64,000 nucleotides of DNA, from contig NZ_WTYR01000001.1 of NCBI RefSeq assembly GCF_009827575.1, positions 2,577,001 to 2,641,000 of the forward strand. Direction: 5' to 3'. Shown in pieces: positions 35,370 to 43,556 of the stretch (position 1 is its first letter; the number at the start of each line of letters is the position of its first letter). The position numbers and the translations under genes are program-made. Source of the stretch: Alteriqipengyuania halimionae (lineage in GTDB: Bacteria > Pseudomonadota > Alphaproteobacteria > Sphingomonadales > Sphingomonadaceae). The notes beneath the pieces were generated by a model that searched no databases, was not told where the DNA came from, and saw only the letters and a list, made by a program, of their open reading frames with translations.

Positions 35370-35449
35370 TCGTTATTGCGAGGAGCCGCAGGCGCCGCGG
35401 CAACCCATGGGCAGATCCGTGGATTGCTTCATTACGCCAGCAATGACGA
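35370..35449. repeat. dispersed palindromic repeat of the ATTGCGAGGAGC...GCAATGACGA type
   Basis: The outer arms TCGTTATTGC (35370-35379) and GCAATGACGA (35440-35449) pair with one G-U; the inner part (GGCAACCCA and TGGATTGC) also pairs. This resembles the widespread alphaproteobacterial palindrome that typically reads GTCATTGCGAGG...GGATTGC...GCAATGACG. It lies between the GTA promoter and the DedA gene. Confidence 0.7.
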
Positions 35450-35469
35450 ACCAAGGGTGGCATGACGAT

Positions 35470-36114
35470 ATGACCTGGCTCCGCAGCCTCTACAACTGGA
35501 CGATGGAAAAGGCCGCGCACCCTGCGGCGGTGTGGTGGCTGGCGTTCTTCTGCTTCCTCGAGGCGAGCTTCTTTCCGATCCCGCCGCACCCGCTGCTGGG
35601 GCTGATGTGTCTCGCCGAACCGAAGAAGGCGATCCGCTTTGCGCTGGTCGCGACGCTGGCTTCGGTGGCCGGGGCGCTGCTGGGCTATGCGATCGGTTGG
35701 GGGCTCTACGATTCTGTCGGCGTCTGGTTGATCGGGGCATTGGGGCTGGACGACAGCTTCCCGGTCGCGGCCTGCTACCTGCGCGAATATGATTGGCAGG
35801 CGATCGTGGTCGCGGGGGCGACCCCGGTGCCGTTCAAGCTGCTGACGATCACGGCCGGCTTCGTCGCGATGAACCTCGTCACCTTCGTTCTCGCAAGCCT
35901 CGCGGCGCGCGCGCTGATCTTCATGACGATCGGAATCCTGTTCCGTCTGTTCGGCGCGCCGATCAAGCGGGTGATCGACAAGTATCTCGGCACCGTCACC
36001 ACGGTGTTCGTGATCCTGGTGGTGGGCGGGTTCGTCGTCCTCACCCAGTTCCGCAGCACCGACGAAGAAATCGCCGACAAATGCGACGCCGCGACCGAGG
36101 TCCGCACGATCTGA
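35470..36114 (+). CDS. YqaA/DedA family (VTT domain) membrane protein
   Basis: This 214-residue integral membrane protein has about five hydrophobic segments, with LAFFCFLEASFFPIPPHPLLG near the N terminus resembling the F/Y-xx-E-xxFPIP motif of DedA/SNARE-associated (VTT) proteins, and VVAGATPVPFKLLTITAGFV as the second reentrant motif. DedA proteins are linked to lipid carrier recycling and envelope integrity. The ATG at 35470 is the first that starts at the membrane domain. It is divergent from the GTA cluster. Confidence 0.88.
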   Translation: MTWLRSLYNWTMEKAAHPAAVWWLAFFCFLEASFFPIPPHPLLGLMCLAEPKKAIRFALVATLASVAGALLGYAIGWGLYDSVGVWLIGALGLDDSFPVAACYLREYDWQAIVVAGATPVPFKLLTITAGFVAMNLVTFVLASLAARALIFMTIGILFRLFGAPIKRVIDKYLGTVTTVFVILVVGGFVVLTQFRSTDEEIADKCDAATEVRTI

Positions 36115-36138
36115 CGCCGCGGGCCGAAACCCGCGGCG
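36115..36138. terminator. perfect hairpin between convergent DedA and OsmC genes
   Basis: A 9-bp perfect stem (36115-36123 with 36130-36138, 6-base loop) lies right after the DedA stop and 12 bp from the OsmC stop. It has no T-tract, so it is a likely but unproven bidirectional transcript end. Confidence 0.4.
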
Positions 36139-36150
36139 CGCCAGAACCGG

Positions 36151-36579
36151 TTAGCCTTCGAAGCTGGTCTCGAGCGTGATCTCGGTATCGAGCAACTTGG
36201 AAATCGGGCAGTTGGCCTTGGCGTCCTTCGCCAGTTCGACGAATTTCTCTTCGCTCAATCCAGGCACCTTGCCCTTGGTGGAAAGCGCCGATTTGGTGAC
36301 CGCAAAGCCGTCGCCATCCTTGCTCAGCGTGACCTCGGCACTCGTTTCGACCGTGCCATCCTCATGCCCCGCTTCGGCGAGCTTGAACGAAAGCGCCATG
36401 GTGAAGCAGCTGGCATGGGCCGCCGCGACCAGCTCTTCGGGGTTGGTGCCGGGGGCATCTTCGAACCGGGTCTGGAAGCCATAGGGCTGGTCGTCGAGCG
36501 CGCCCGAACCGGTCGAGACGTGGCCCTTGCCGTCTTTGCCCAGGCCTTCGTATTTTGCGCTGCCAGTGTTCTTGGTCAT
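36151..36579 (-). CDS. OsmC/Ohr family peroxidase
   Basis: This 142-residue thiol peroxidase has its two redox cysteines in AAAHASCFTMALSFKLAEAG (about residue 57) and ANCPISKLLDTEI (about residue 125). The N-terminal STGSGALDDQPYGFQTRFED and GTNPEELV loops are typical of the OsmC branch, which reduces organic hydroperoxides in the cytoplasm. The ATG at 36579 starts the family N terminus (MTKNTGSAKYEG). Confidence 0.93.
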   Translation of the reverse strand: MTKNTGSAKYEGLGKDGKGHVSTGSGALDDQPYGFQTRFEDAPGTNPEELVAAAHASCFTMALSFKLAEAGHEDGTVETSAEVTLSKDGDGFAVTKSALSTKGKVPGLSEEKFVELAKDAKANCPISKLLDTEITLETSFEG

Positions 36580-36662
36580 CGTATCAATCCTTCGGGTTGT
36601 CGGCGAGAATCCGCCATTGCCCGAAGGACGCACGAGACCGCCTTGCGTTTCCCGCCATTCGG

Positions 36663-37349
36663 TTAGCCTAGCGCAAAGACAGCGAGGCGCTCGCGCTCCG
36701 GAACCTCGATCGTGCCGTAGCCGCGCTCCACCAGTTTGCGGCGCTCAAGCTCGCCCAGCGCCGCGTTGGCGGTGGCGCGCGTGACGCCGAGGAGATCGGC
36801 CAGTTCCTGCTGGGTGATCGTTACAGTGGCCCCGCCCACGCCATCCCCCGCCAATGTCGCAAGCAGCCCTGCCAGCCTTTGCGGATTGGTCCCGCGTCTC
36901 AGGCCGGACAGAAGCGAAAGCGCATCCTGCAATTGCGCGGACAGGGCACCCAGCAGCGCCCGGTTCGATGCGGGGTAGCGCGCAAGTGCCTCGAGAAATG
37001 CACCCGCCGTAATCAAGCGCAGACGGCTTTCGCCGCGCGCAATCGCATCGACGATCCGCGGCTTGCCGGCGAAGACCGCAAGCTCGCCATAGGAATCGCC
37101 CCCACCCAGCAGAGCGACTGCGCGGAAATCGCCATCGGGGAGGAATTGCCCGATCCGCACCGCACCCTCTTCGATCAGCCAGAAGCTGTCGCCCGGATCC
37201 CCGCGCTGCTGGATAATCTGTTCGTCGGCGAAGACCCGTTGGCGAGAGCCAGCGACGAGTTCCGCCCGCAGCGCAGGATCGAGCGATGCAAAGAGCATCG
37301 GCGTGGCCAGCGAGCGCTGGGTCGCCTCGAATTGTAAAACTCTCGACAT
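36663..37349 (-). CDS. Crp/Fnr family transcriptional regulator
   Basis: This 228-residue regulator has an N-terminal cyclic-nucleotide-binding-type barrel (about 20-140; IIQQRGDPGDSFWLIEEGAVR, GGGDSYGELAVFAGKPRI) and a C-terminal winged helix (ITQQELADLLGVTRATANAALGELERRKLVE). There are no clustered cysteines for an iron-sulfur sensor, so a small-molecule ligand is likely. It is divergent from the membrane hydroxylase gene, with 68 bp between starts, and may regulate it. Confidence 0.9.
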   Translation of the reverse strand: MSRVLQFEATQRSLATPMLFASLDPALRAELVAGSRQRVFADEQIIQQRGDPGDSFWLIEEGAVRIGQFLPDGDFRAVALLGGGDSYGELAVFAGKPRIVDAIARGESRLRLITAGAFLEALARYPASNRALLGALSAQLQDALSLLSGLRRGTNPQRLAGLLATLAGDGVGGATVTITQQELADLLGVTRATANAALGELERRKLVERGYGTIEVPERERLAVFALG

Positions 37350-37417
37350 TCTCGACTCTCGCTACGGCCTATCCCGGAAACCGACAAGAGCATTGCCGCG
37401 GAGAGAGGAACCCGCCC

Positions 37418-38272
37418 ATGAACGCATCGACCATCGCCATTCTCGCCATCTATCTCGGCTTCGCGCTGCTCGAATTGTGGCGATCGAACCTGTTCTCGAA
37501 ACCCGATCAGACCCGCGACGACGGGATCGTCGAGGCGGTCAGCATTATCGCGCTGTTGGGGATCACGCAGCCCGCGATCCTGTTACTGTCGGCTGGGCTG
37601 GCGGGCATCGTCGCAACGCAATATGCCGGGGCGCTGGCCGGACTCAACGTGTTCGCTGCGATCGCGCTGTTCCTCGTGCTCGACGACATGATGCAGTACT
37701 GGTGGCACCGCGCCGCGCACAGCTTCCCGTGGCTCTACAACCTCCACCGGCCGCACCACAATGCGCGCTATATGAGTGTCCGGCTCGTCTACCGGAACAA
37801 CCTGTTCTATTACATGATGATGCCGGGGATCTGGCTGTCGGGCGTGCTCATCTATCTCGGTCTGGGCTGGGTCTATGCCGGGTACATCGTGGTCAAGCTG
37901 CTGGTCATCACCGGCGCGCATTCGGACGTGGCCTGGGACAAGCCGCTCTACCGGATCGCCTGGCTTTCCCCGCTGATGTGGTTGGTCGAACGCACCATCT
38001 CGACCCCCGCAACGCATCACGCCCATCATGGCCGCCATGCGAGCGACCCGGCGGTGCACTACAAGGGCAATTACGGGAACCTGCTGTTCTTCTGGGACGT
38101 GCTGTTCGGCACCGCGAAGATCACCCGCAGCTACCCGCAGAGCTTCGGAGTCGAGAACCTGCCCGAGACCAGTCTGGGCGAACAGCTCGCCTGGCCGCTG
38201 CTCGGTCGCATCCCGCGCGAAGGGGCGATCGTCGAGCGGGGTGATGAGGAGGTGCCCGCGCGCGCCGTCTGA
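37418..38272 (+). CDS. sterol desaturase / fatty acid hydroxylase family membrane protein
   Basis: This 284-residue di-iron membrane oxygenase is a paralogue of the gene at 7582. Histidine motifs are YWWHRAAHSFPWLY, HRPHHNARYMSV and, near the C terminus, TPATHHAHHGRHA. At least four hydrophobic segments are present. The ATG at 37418 follows a GAGAGAGGAA ribosome site. It probably hydroxylates a lipid, carotenoid or hopanoid; the substrate is not known. It is divergent from a Crp/Fnr gene and convergent with the AraC gene. Confidence 0.9.
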   Translation: MNASTIAILAIYLGFALLELWRSNLFSKPDQTRDDGIVEAVSIIALLGITQPAILLLSAGLAGIVATQYAGALAGLNVFAAIALFLVLDDMMQYWWHRAAHSFPWLYNLHRPHHNARYMSVRLVYRNNLFYYMMMPGIWLSGVLIYLGLGWVYAGYIVVKLLVITGAHSDVAWDKPLYRIAWLSPLMWLVERTISTPATHHAHHGRHASDPAVHYKGNYGNLLFFWDVLFGTAKITRSYPQSFGVENLPETSLGEQLAWPLLGRIPREGAIVERGDEEVPARAV

Positions 38273-38296
38273 TCGGGCCGCACCCTCGTTTCGAGC

Positions 38297-39154
38297 CTAT
38301 GCCACCGGAAGATAGAGCGTCGCGCGCAAGGCGTGCTCGGGCTTGTCTTCGGGCTGGTCGTGATAGGCGATAATCGGCGGCGCTTTGGAGAGCGCATGGC
38401 CATCGCGCAGGGCTTTCAAATAAAGCGCATCGAAAGCAGCGGGCACATTGTCGTAGGATCCGATGTGGTCCATCGCCAGCGCATTGCCCCCTCCGACTTC
38501 GAAGTCCGCCAGTTCGTTGTCCGCGACCGCCTGCGCACCGATATCCAGCGCGCAATCGAAGGCACGTGCCTCGGGTCGCACGCTCGCCGGATCGTCGAGT
38601 GGTACGCCCCAAATGCCTGCCAGCGCGTCCATCGGCGTCTGGGCGAAGACTTTCTCGAACAAGGCATCGTAGCCATCGTTGAGCGCTTCGTACGGGCCCT
38701 CTCGACGCAGGGCTACAACGCGAAACGGATCGAGCGAAACCACTTCGATGCCCAGCGGGCTGATAGGGTCGGGCGCCTCTCGCAGCCTTGCCGCCATTGC
38801 TTTCGCGAGTTCGGGATCGGCGCGATAGCTTGTCGCGCTCGCTCCGGTCGCCTGTTTCATCGCCCGCGCGAAGGCCTGGCTCGAAGCGTAGCCCGATCCG
38901 GCCATCGCCTCGGTAACGGTGCGTGTACCGTCGGTGAGATCGTTCAGGCTGCGCGCCAGGCGGATCCGGCGCATCGCGGCGCCCACCGTCTCGCCTGTCA
39001 TCAGGCGGAACACCCGGTGGAAATGGAACGGTGAGAACGCCGCGATCTCTGCCAGCTCGGCGAGATCGGGCGGGCTATCGGGATCGCCGGTCTCGATCCG
39101 TGCGAGTGCGCGACCGATCCGGTCGGCATGGTCTGTAACAAGGTCATGCGGCAT
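38297..39154 (-). CDS. AraC family regulator with GyrI-like effector domain
   Basis: This 285-residue protein has an N-terminal AraC double helix-turn-helix (LAEIAAFSPFHFHRVFRLMT and AGSGYASSQAFARAMKQATG, residues 30-110) and a C-terminal GyrI/SOUL-type small-molecule-binding domain (ALRREGPYEALNDGYDALF, YHDQPEDKPEH). This is the Rob/SoxS-like arrangement with the DNA-binding domain first. No operator was identified. The ligand is probably a hydrophobic or cationic compound. Confidence 0.9.
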   Translation of the reverse strand: MPHDLVTDHADRIGRALARIETGDPDSPPDLAELAEIAAFSPFHFHRVFRLMTGETVGAAMRRIRLARSLNDLTDGTRTVTEAMAGSGYASSQAFARAMKQATGASATSYRADPELAKAMAARLREAPDPISPLGIEVVSLDPFRVVALRREGPYEALNDGYDALFEKVFAQTPMDALAGIWGVPLDDPASVRPEARAFDCALDIGAQAVADNELADFEVGGGNALAMDHIGSYDNVPAAFDALYLKALRDGHALSKAPPIIAYHDQPEDKPEHALRATLYLPVA

Positions 39155-39239
39155 CGTGTCCTCCTTGAATGGAGTGCGACCTATGCAGCGATGTCTCGCG
39201 CGCGGCGTTCCCGCTCTTGCGGAATTGCCGACGCCCGTA

Positions 39240-40490
39240 TCAGATGATCCCCACCGCCTTGCCGGCGCGTTCGAACATGCCGAGGATGGTCTCGACCTGT
39301 TCGCTCGAATGCTCGGCGCAGAGCGAGCAGCGCAGCAGCGTCATGTTCGCCGGGGTGGCAGGCGGACGCGCGAGATTGACGTAGAGCCCTTCCTTCAACA
39401 GCGCTTCCCACATCGCCGCGCCGCGTTCGAGATCGGGCATGATCACCGCGATGATCGCGCTTTCGGGCTCGTCGGTGCCGAGTGTGAAGCCGCGTTCTTT
39501 GAGGCCGGCATGCAGCGTCTTGGAATTCTCCCACAGATGCGCGCGCTTGTCCGCGCCATGCATCAGCTTGCGGATCGAGGTCGCGGCGGTGGCGACGACG
39601 CTGGGCGGGAGGCTGGCGGTGAAGACGTACGGGCGGCAGACCAGCCGCATGATCTCGAACTTGGGATGGTTCGAGACGCAGAAACCTCCGACCGTGCCGA
39701 CGCTCTTGGAGAAGGTGCCGATGATGAAATCGACATCGTCGATCACGCCGGCGGCTTCGCACACGCCGCGCCCATGCTTGCCGATGAAGCCCATCGAATG
39801 CGCCTCGTCGACCAATACCATCGCGCCGGCGTCCTTCGCGACTTTCACCATCTCCTTCAGCGGCGCGACGTCGCCGAGCATCGAATAGACTCCCTCGAGG
39901 ACGACCAGCTTGCCGGCCCCTTCCGGAATGCGCTTGAGGCGCTTTTCCATTGCCTCGATATCGTTGTGCTTGAACGGCACGACTTCGGCATTGCCCATCG
40001 CGCAGCCGTCCCAGATCGAGGCGTGGCTATCGATGTCCAGCACGACGTAATCGCCCTTGCCCGCGATCGTGGAGATGATGCCCAGATTGGCCTGGTAACC
40101 GGTGGAGAAGACCATCGCGTGGTCCATCGCATAGAATTCGCGCAGTGCATCTTCGCACTCGCGGTGGCCCTGATACGTCCCGTTGAGCACGCGGCTGCCG
40201 GTGGTGCCCGAACCGAAATCGGCCAGGGCCTGCTGCCCGGCGGAAACGACTTCGGGATCGAAGGTCATGCCCATGTAATTGTAGGTACCGAGCAGGATCG
40301 TCTCGCGCCCGTTGCAGACCGCCTGGGTGGGCGAGAGCACCTTTTCCATCACCAGGTTGAACGGGTCGGTCAGCCCGCTTTCGAGCAGCGCCTCGCGCTG
40401 TCCGATCAGATCGTCGAACTTCGAAAACAGGTCCTGTCCCTCACCCGGGCGGGCGGCAGGCTGATCCGGCTGGCTGATACCTTCGCTCAT
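39240..40490 (-). CDS. spt: serine palmitoyltransferase
   Basis: This 416-residue PLP enzyme condenses serine with an acyl chain to give 3-ketosphinganine, the first step of sphingolipid synthesis typical of Sphingomonadales. Motifs are YNYMGMTFDPEVV, FGSGTTGSRVLNGT, FSTGYQANLG, LVDEAHSMGFIGKHGRG and the Schiff-base lysine in GTFSKSVGTVGGF. The ATG at 40490 is preferred over a longer frame. It lies 20 bp after a dedicated acyl carrier protein gene, so the two form an operon; the acyl donor is probably that ACP, as in Caulobacter. Confidence 0.93.
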   Translation of the reverse strand: MSEGISQPDQPAARPGEGQDLFSKFDDLIGQREALLESGLTDPFNLVMEKVLSPTQAVCNGRETILLGTYNYMGMTFDPEVVSAGQQALADFGSGTTGSRVLNGTYQGHRECEDALREFYAMDHAMVFSTGYQANLGIISTIAGKGDYVVLDIDSHASIWDGCAMGNAEVVPFKHNDIEAMEKRLKRIPEGAGKLVVLEGVYSMLGDVAPLKEMVKVAKDAGAMVLVDEAHSMGFIGKHGRGVCEAAGVIDDVDFIIGTFSKSVGTVGGFCVSNHPKFEIMRLVCRPYVFTASLPPSVVATAATSIRKLMHGADKRAHLWENSKTLHAGLKERGFTLGTDEPESAIIAVIMPDLERGAAMWEALLKEGLYVNLARPPATPANMTLLRCSLCAEHSSEQVETILGMFERAGKAVGII

Positions 40491-40510
40491 GCTTCTCTCC
40501 CGGGTCGCGT

Positions 40511-40753
40511 TCAGTCGTTCGCGAGCTTGCACACCGCGTCGACCAGCTGGCCGTATTTCTCGATCTCGGCCTGCTGGTTCATCGAGATGATAATGTCGAA
40601 CTCGTCTTCGATCGCGGCGACGAAATCCATCACCGTGAGGCTGTCGAATTCGAGGTCTCCGGCGAAGGTCGTGTCGTCGGTGATCGTCACGCCTTTCTTG
40701 TTGAACGGCTCGATCAGCGAGCGAATGCGTTGGTCGACGTCGGCGCGGTCCAT
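40511..40753 (-). CDS. acyl carrier protein paired with serine palmitoyltransferase
   Basis: This 80-residue acidic protein has the phosphopantetheine attachment motif DLEFDSLTVMDFVAAIEDEF (Ser38). The N terminus (MDRADVDQRIRSLIEPFNKK) is unlike the housekeeping AcpP. Its immediate cotranscription with serine palmitoyltransferase marks it as the specialised carrier that supplies acyl groups for sphingolipids. A 13-bp inverted repeat lies 54 bp upstream. Confidence 0.92.
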   Translation of the reverse strand: MDRADVDQRIRSLIEPFNKKGVTITDDTTFAGDLEFDSLTVMDFVAAIEDEFDIIISMNQQAEIEKYGQLVDAVCKLAND

Positions 40754-40806
40754 GCGGGATCCTCGTTGGGAAATGACAATGGATGCGCAAGACGGGTTTC
40801 GCGCCA

Positions 40807-40920
40807 CGCTGTCAAGTAACCGGCGGTTGCCGGGCGCAGTGGAGCAGAGCGCGCAATCATTCAGAAAACGGCTTATGCGGCGGCTTCGACGATCACCCTT
40901 AGCCTGATTACTTGACAGCG
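40807..40920. promoter_or_regulatory. 13-bp inverted repeat upstream of the ACP-SPT operon
   Basis: CGCTGTCAAGTAA (40807-40819) and TTACTTGACAGCG (40908-40920) are perfect reverse complements 88 bp apart, in the gap between divK and the ACP gene. Each arm contains TTGACA; the left arm puts a possible -35 toward the ACP gene, but no good -10 is seen 17 bp beyond. It may be a looping operator. Confidence 0.4.
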
Positions 40921-40960
40921 CGGCTCGCAACGGCGCCGGGCAGTCGCAGGGCCTCGGCTA

Positions 40961-41326
40961 TCAATCGACCAATTTGCTGACCGCTTCCATGAAAGGGCGG
41001 ATCGACACCGGCTTCGACAGATAGCCCTTGGCACCGGCCTGGCGGATGCGGTCCTCGTCACCCGACCCGGCATAGGCGGTAACGGCCAGCACCGGCGTGT
41101 CGCGCAAACCTTCGTCGCGCTGCGCTTCTTCGATCAGGTCGAGGCCTGAGACATTGGGCAGTTGGATGTCCATGATGATCAGGTCGGGGCGGAACTCGCG
41201 CGCCTTCATCAACGCCTGTTCGCCGTCGGCGCATGGCTCGACCTCGTATTGGCGTGATTTCAGAACGTCGCAAAAAAGGCGACGGTTGAGGTCGTTGTCC
41301 TCGACAATCAGGATACGCTTTGACAC
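40961..41326 (-). CDS. divK: single-domain response regulator, DivK-like
   Basis: This 121-residue receiver has no output domain. The acidic pair is in ILIVEDNDLNRRLF, the phospho-accepting Asp in LIIMDIQLPNVSG (about Asp53), and the Thr/Lys switch residues in AVTAYAGSGDEDRI and YLSKPVSI. These match DivK, the cell-cycle relay protein acting on CckA/CtrA through DivL. It begins with GTG. The divergent neighbour is DUF3572, the usual partner gene, which supports the assignment. Confidence 0.9.
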   Translation of the reverse strand: MSKRILIVEDNDLNRRLFCDVLKSRQYEVEPCADGEQALMKAREFRPDLIIMDIQLPNVSGLDLIEEAQRDEGLRDTPVLAVTAYAGSGDEDRIRQAGAKGYLSKPVSIRPFMEAVSKLVD

Positions 41327-41396
41327 TGGTGGCTGGCCCTTTGCGCCGCCGGGAGGTTCTTTCTATCCGGGCGACGCGATTTTGGTAAACCACATT

Positions 41397-41404
41397 TTAA
41401 CCAT
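41397..41404 (+). promoter_or_regulatory. candidate CtrA half-site in the divK/DUF3572 promoter
   Basis: TTAACCAT, the CtrA half-site known from alphaproteobacteria, lies between the divergent starts of divK (41326) and DUF3572 (41425). In Caulobacter divK is transcribed under CtrA control, so the position is consistent. Confidence 0.4.
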
Positions 41405-41424
41405 TTTCAAACGGCGTAAAAATC

Positions 41425-41703
41425 TTGTCCAACTCAGAGACACAATCCCGCTCCGCAGAGCCCGAAGCCATCGCGATCCGCGCGCTCGCCTGGACCTTAT
41501 CCGACGATCGGCGGGCGGAACGCCTGCTGTCGTTGACCGGGCTCACGCCCGAGCAGCTGCGCGGCGGTCTCGAAGATCGGGCGGTGCAACTGGCCGTGCT
41601 CGATTTTCTCGCTGCGCATGAAGCCGATCTGCTGGCTGCAGCCGGCGCGCTCGATCTGGCGCCCGAACGGCTCGCCGCGGCGCGCGCGGAGCTGGCCCGA
41701 TGA
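41425..41703 (+). CDS. DUF3572 family protein
   Basis: This 92-residue helical protein has the DUF3572 pattern: ALAWTLSDDRRAERLLSLTG, LEDRAVQLAVLDFLAAHE. The frame has no ATG; TTG at 41425 is the first usable start and gives the expected length. It lies divergently next to divK, as in many alphaproteobacteria, and overlaps the following HAD gene by 4 bp (ATGA). The function is not known. Confidence 0.85.
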   Translation: MSNSETQSRSAEPEAIAIRALAWTLSDDRRAERLLSLTGLTPEQLRGGLEDRAVQLAVLDFLAAHEADLLAAAGALDLAPERLAAARAELAR

Positions 41704-42335
41704 GCGGCGCGGCAAAGCCCGAAGCGAACCGTCCGCTCGTCATCTGCGATTGCGATGAAGTCCTCCTGCGTATGGTCGGCCCGTTTCGCGACTGGCTGGC
41801 GAGCGAGCACGACATCGATTTCACGTTGAAAAACGATTTTTCGGATGCACTCCGTTATCGCGCTAAAGGCGAGCCGGTAGAGCGGCAGGATGTCTGGCGC
41901 CTGCTGGCCGCGTTCTTCGACACCGAGATGGACCGGCAGGATCCGTTCCCTGGCGCGATCGAGGCGCTCAACACCCTTGCCGAAACGGCGGACGTGGTGA
42001 TCCTCACCAATTTGCTCGATGAACGCGCTCAGGCGCGAAAGGCCCAGCTGGCTGGGCACGGGCTCGATATAGAAGTCTACACCAATCAGGGCCCGAAAGG
42101 CCCGGCGATCCGCCGGATCGTCGAGGAACATGCGCCGGGCAAGGTCGCCTTCATCGACGATCTACCGCAACACCACGCCTCGGCGGCGCAGGATTATCCC
42201 GACAGCATCCGGCTGCACATGTGCGGCGAGCCCGAATTGTCGCCGCATATCGACTGCGCCTACGAGGCGGGGCACGCCCATGCGAGGATCGACAACTGGG
42301 ACGAAGCCCTTCCCTGGCTGCTCGAGCGGCTGTAG
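41700..42335 (+). CDS. HAD-like hydrolase
   Basis: This 211-residue protein shows the HAD core: motif I is CDCDEVLLRM (Asp nucleophile region, about residues 17-22), motif II is VVILTNLLDE and motif IV is VAFIDDLPQHHASA. The cap is small. It is likely a cytosolic phosphatase of unknown substrate. Its ATG overlaps the DUF3572 stop, so the two are translationally coupled. The C terminus ends with IDNWDEALPWLLERL. Confidence 0.82.
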   Translation: MSGAAKPEANRPLVICDCDEVLLRMVGPFRDWLASEHDIDFTLKNDFSDALRYRAKGEPVERQDVWRLLAAFFDTEMDRQDPFPGAIEALNTLAETADVVILTNLLDERAQARKAQLAGHGLDIEVYTNQGPKGPAIRRIVEEHAPGKVAFIDDLPQHHASAAQDYPDSIRLHMCGEPELSPHIDCAYEAGHAHARIDNWDEALPWLLERL

Positions 42336-42346
42336 GAACGAGCGCC

Positions 42347-42808
42347 ATGAGCATTTCCGAAAATCTGCACGCCCGGGGGATCACGCTCCCCCAGCCCGCG
42401 GCTCCGGTCGCATCCTATCAGGCCGTGGTGATCCACGGCGGCTTCGCCCATGTGTCGGGTCAGCTGCCGTTTATCGATGGCGAACTCGTGACCGGTCGGC
42501 TCGGCGAGGATGTCGGGCTCGAACGCGGGATCGAGGCGGCGCGCGCCTGCGGACTGATGATTCTCGCCCAGCTCGAAAATGCGCTCGGTTCGCTCGATCG
42601 GGTCGAGCGGTTCGTAAAGCTCGGCGGCTTCGTCAATTCGACCGGCGATTTCGCCGACCAGCCCAAGGTGATCAATGGCGCATCCGACCTGATGTTCGAC
42701 GTGTTCGGCGAGATCGGTCGCCATGCGCGCAGCGCGGTCGGGGTGCCGGTGCTTCCGCTTAACGCCGCCGTCGAAGTCGACGCGATCGTCGCCGTTTCGC
42801 AAGGTTGA
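42347..42808 (+). CDS. RidA family protein (YjgF/YER057c)
   Basis: This 153-residue protein belongs to the longer RidA subgroup: GITLPQPAAPVASYQAVVIH, GFAHVSGQLPFIDGEL, VKLGGFVNSTGDFADQPKVI and a C-terminal ARSAVGVPVLPLNAAVEVDA with the active-site Arg. RidA proteins hydrolyse reactive enamines and imines formed by PLP enzymes. It starts 11 bp after the HAD gene and is followed 7 bp later by the phosphodiesterase gene. Confidence 0.9.
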   Translation: MSISENLHARGITLPQPAAPVASYQAVVIHGGFAHVSGQLPFIDGELVTGRLGEDVGLERGIEAARACGLMILAQLENALGSLDRVERFVKLGGFVNSTGDFADQPKVINGASDLMFDVFGEIGRHARSAVGVPVLPLNAAVEVDAIVAVSQG

Positions 42809-42815
42809 TCGCGCG

Positions 42816-43556
42816 ATGGCGGCGCGTAGCTATCCGATCGATCTCGGCTGGTTGAATGGCACCGTCTTCGCCCATCGCGGCTTGCACAATTCCGGTGTGC
42901 CCGAGAACTCGATGGCCGCTTTCGAAGCTGCGATCGAGGCGGGATACGGCATCGAATGCGACATCCAGCGCGCGCGCGACGGCACGGCGATGGTGTTCCA
43001 CGATTGGGAGCTCGAGCGGCTGACCGGAGAGACCGGTCCGGTCGCCAAGCGGGACGCGCAGAGCCTCGGGGCGATCGAATTGCGTGGCGGTGCGGGGCAG
43101 ACCATCCCGCGACTGGCAGACGTGCTGAAACTGGTGGCGGGTCGCGTCCCCCTGCTGATCGAGGTGAAGTCCAAGCGCGATCATCGCGTCTCGGCCGTCT
43201 GCCTTGCGATCCGGCGCACGCTCGAGGGGTATCGCGGCCCCCATGGCGTGATGAGCTTCGATCCGCGCATCGCGTGTTGGTTCGCGGTCCATTCCCCCGA
43301 AACGCCGCGCGGCCTGGTGGTAACCGAGCAGGACGATACCGCGCTGCCGGGGCGGATCCGGCGACGGTTGGCGATCCGTCATGCCAAACCCGATTTTCTC
43401 GCCTGGGACATTCGCGACCTGCCGAGCCGGCTCGCGGCAGCGCAGCGCCGCAAGGGGATTCCGCTGACGACATGGACCGTGCGCGAACCCGAGCAGCGCG
43501 CCACCGCGGAACGATATGCCGACGCACCGATTGCGGAAGGAAATGGTTTCGGCTGA
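42816..43556 (+). CDS. glycerophosphodiester phosphodiesterase
   Basis: This 246-residue enzyme has the GDPD catalytic motif FAHRGLHNSGVPENSMAAFE, the metal ligands in IECDIQRARDGTAMVFHD, and EVKSKRD as the second acidic motif. No signal peptide is visible, so a cytoplasmic role in recycling deacylated phospholipids is likely. Its end overlaps the following GNAT gene by 14 bp. Confidence 0.92.
   Translation: MAARSYPIDLGWLNGTVFAHRGLHNSGVPENSMAAFEAAIEAGYGIECDIQRARDGTAMVFHDWELERLTGETGPVAKRDAQSLGAIELRGGAGQTIPRLADVLKLVAGRVPLLIEVKSKRDHRVSAVCLAIRRTLEGYRGPHGVMSFDPRIACWFAVHSPETPRGLVVTEQDDTALPGRIRRRLAIRHAKPDFLAWDIRDLPSRLAAAQRRKGIPLTTWTVREPEQRATAERYADAPIAEGNGFG

Noticed and set aside
36889-37346. Plus-strand frame opposite the Crp/Fnr gene
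   Set aside because: It is a shadow of the regulator, whose barrel and winged-helix motifs are clear.
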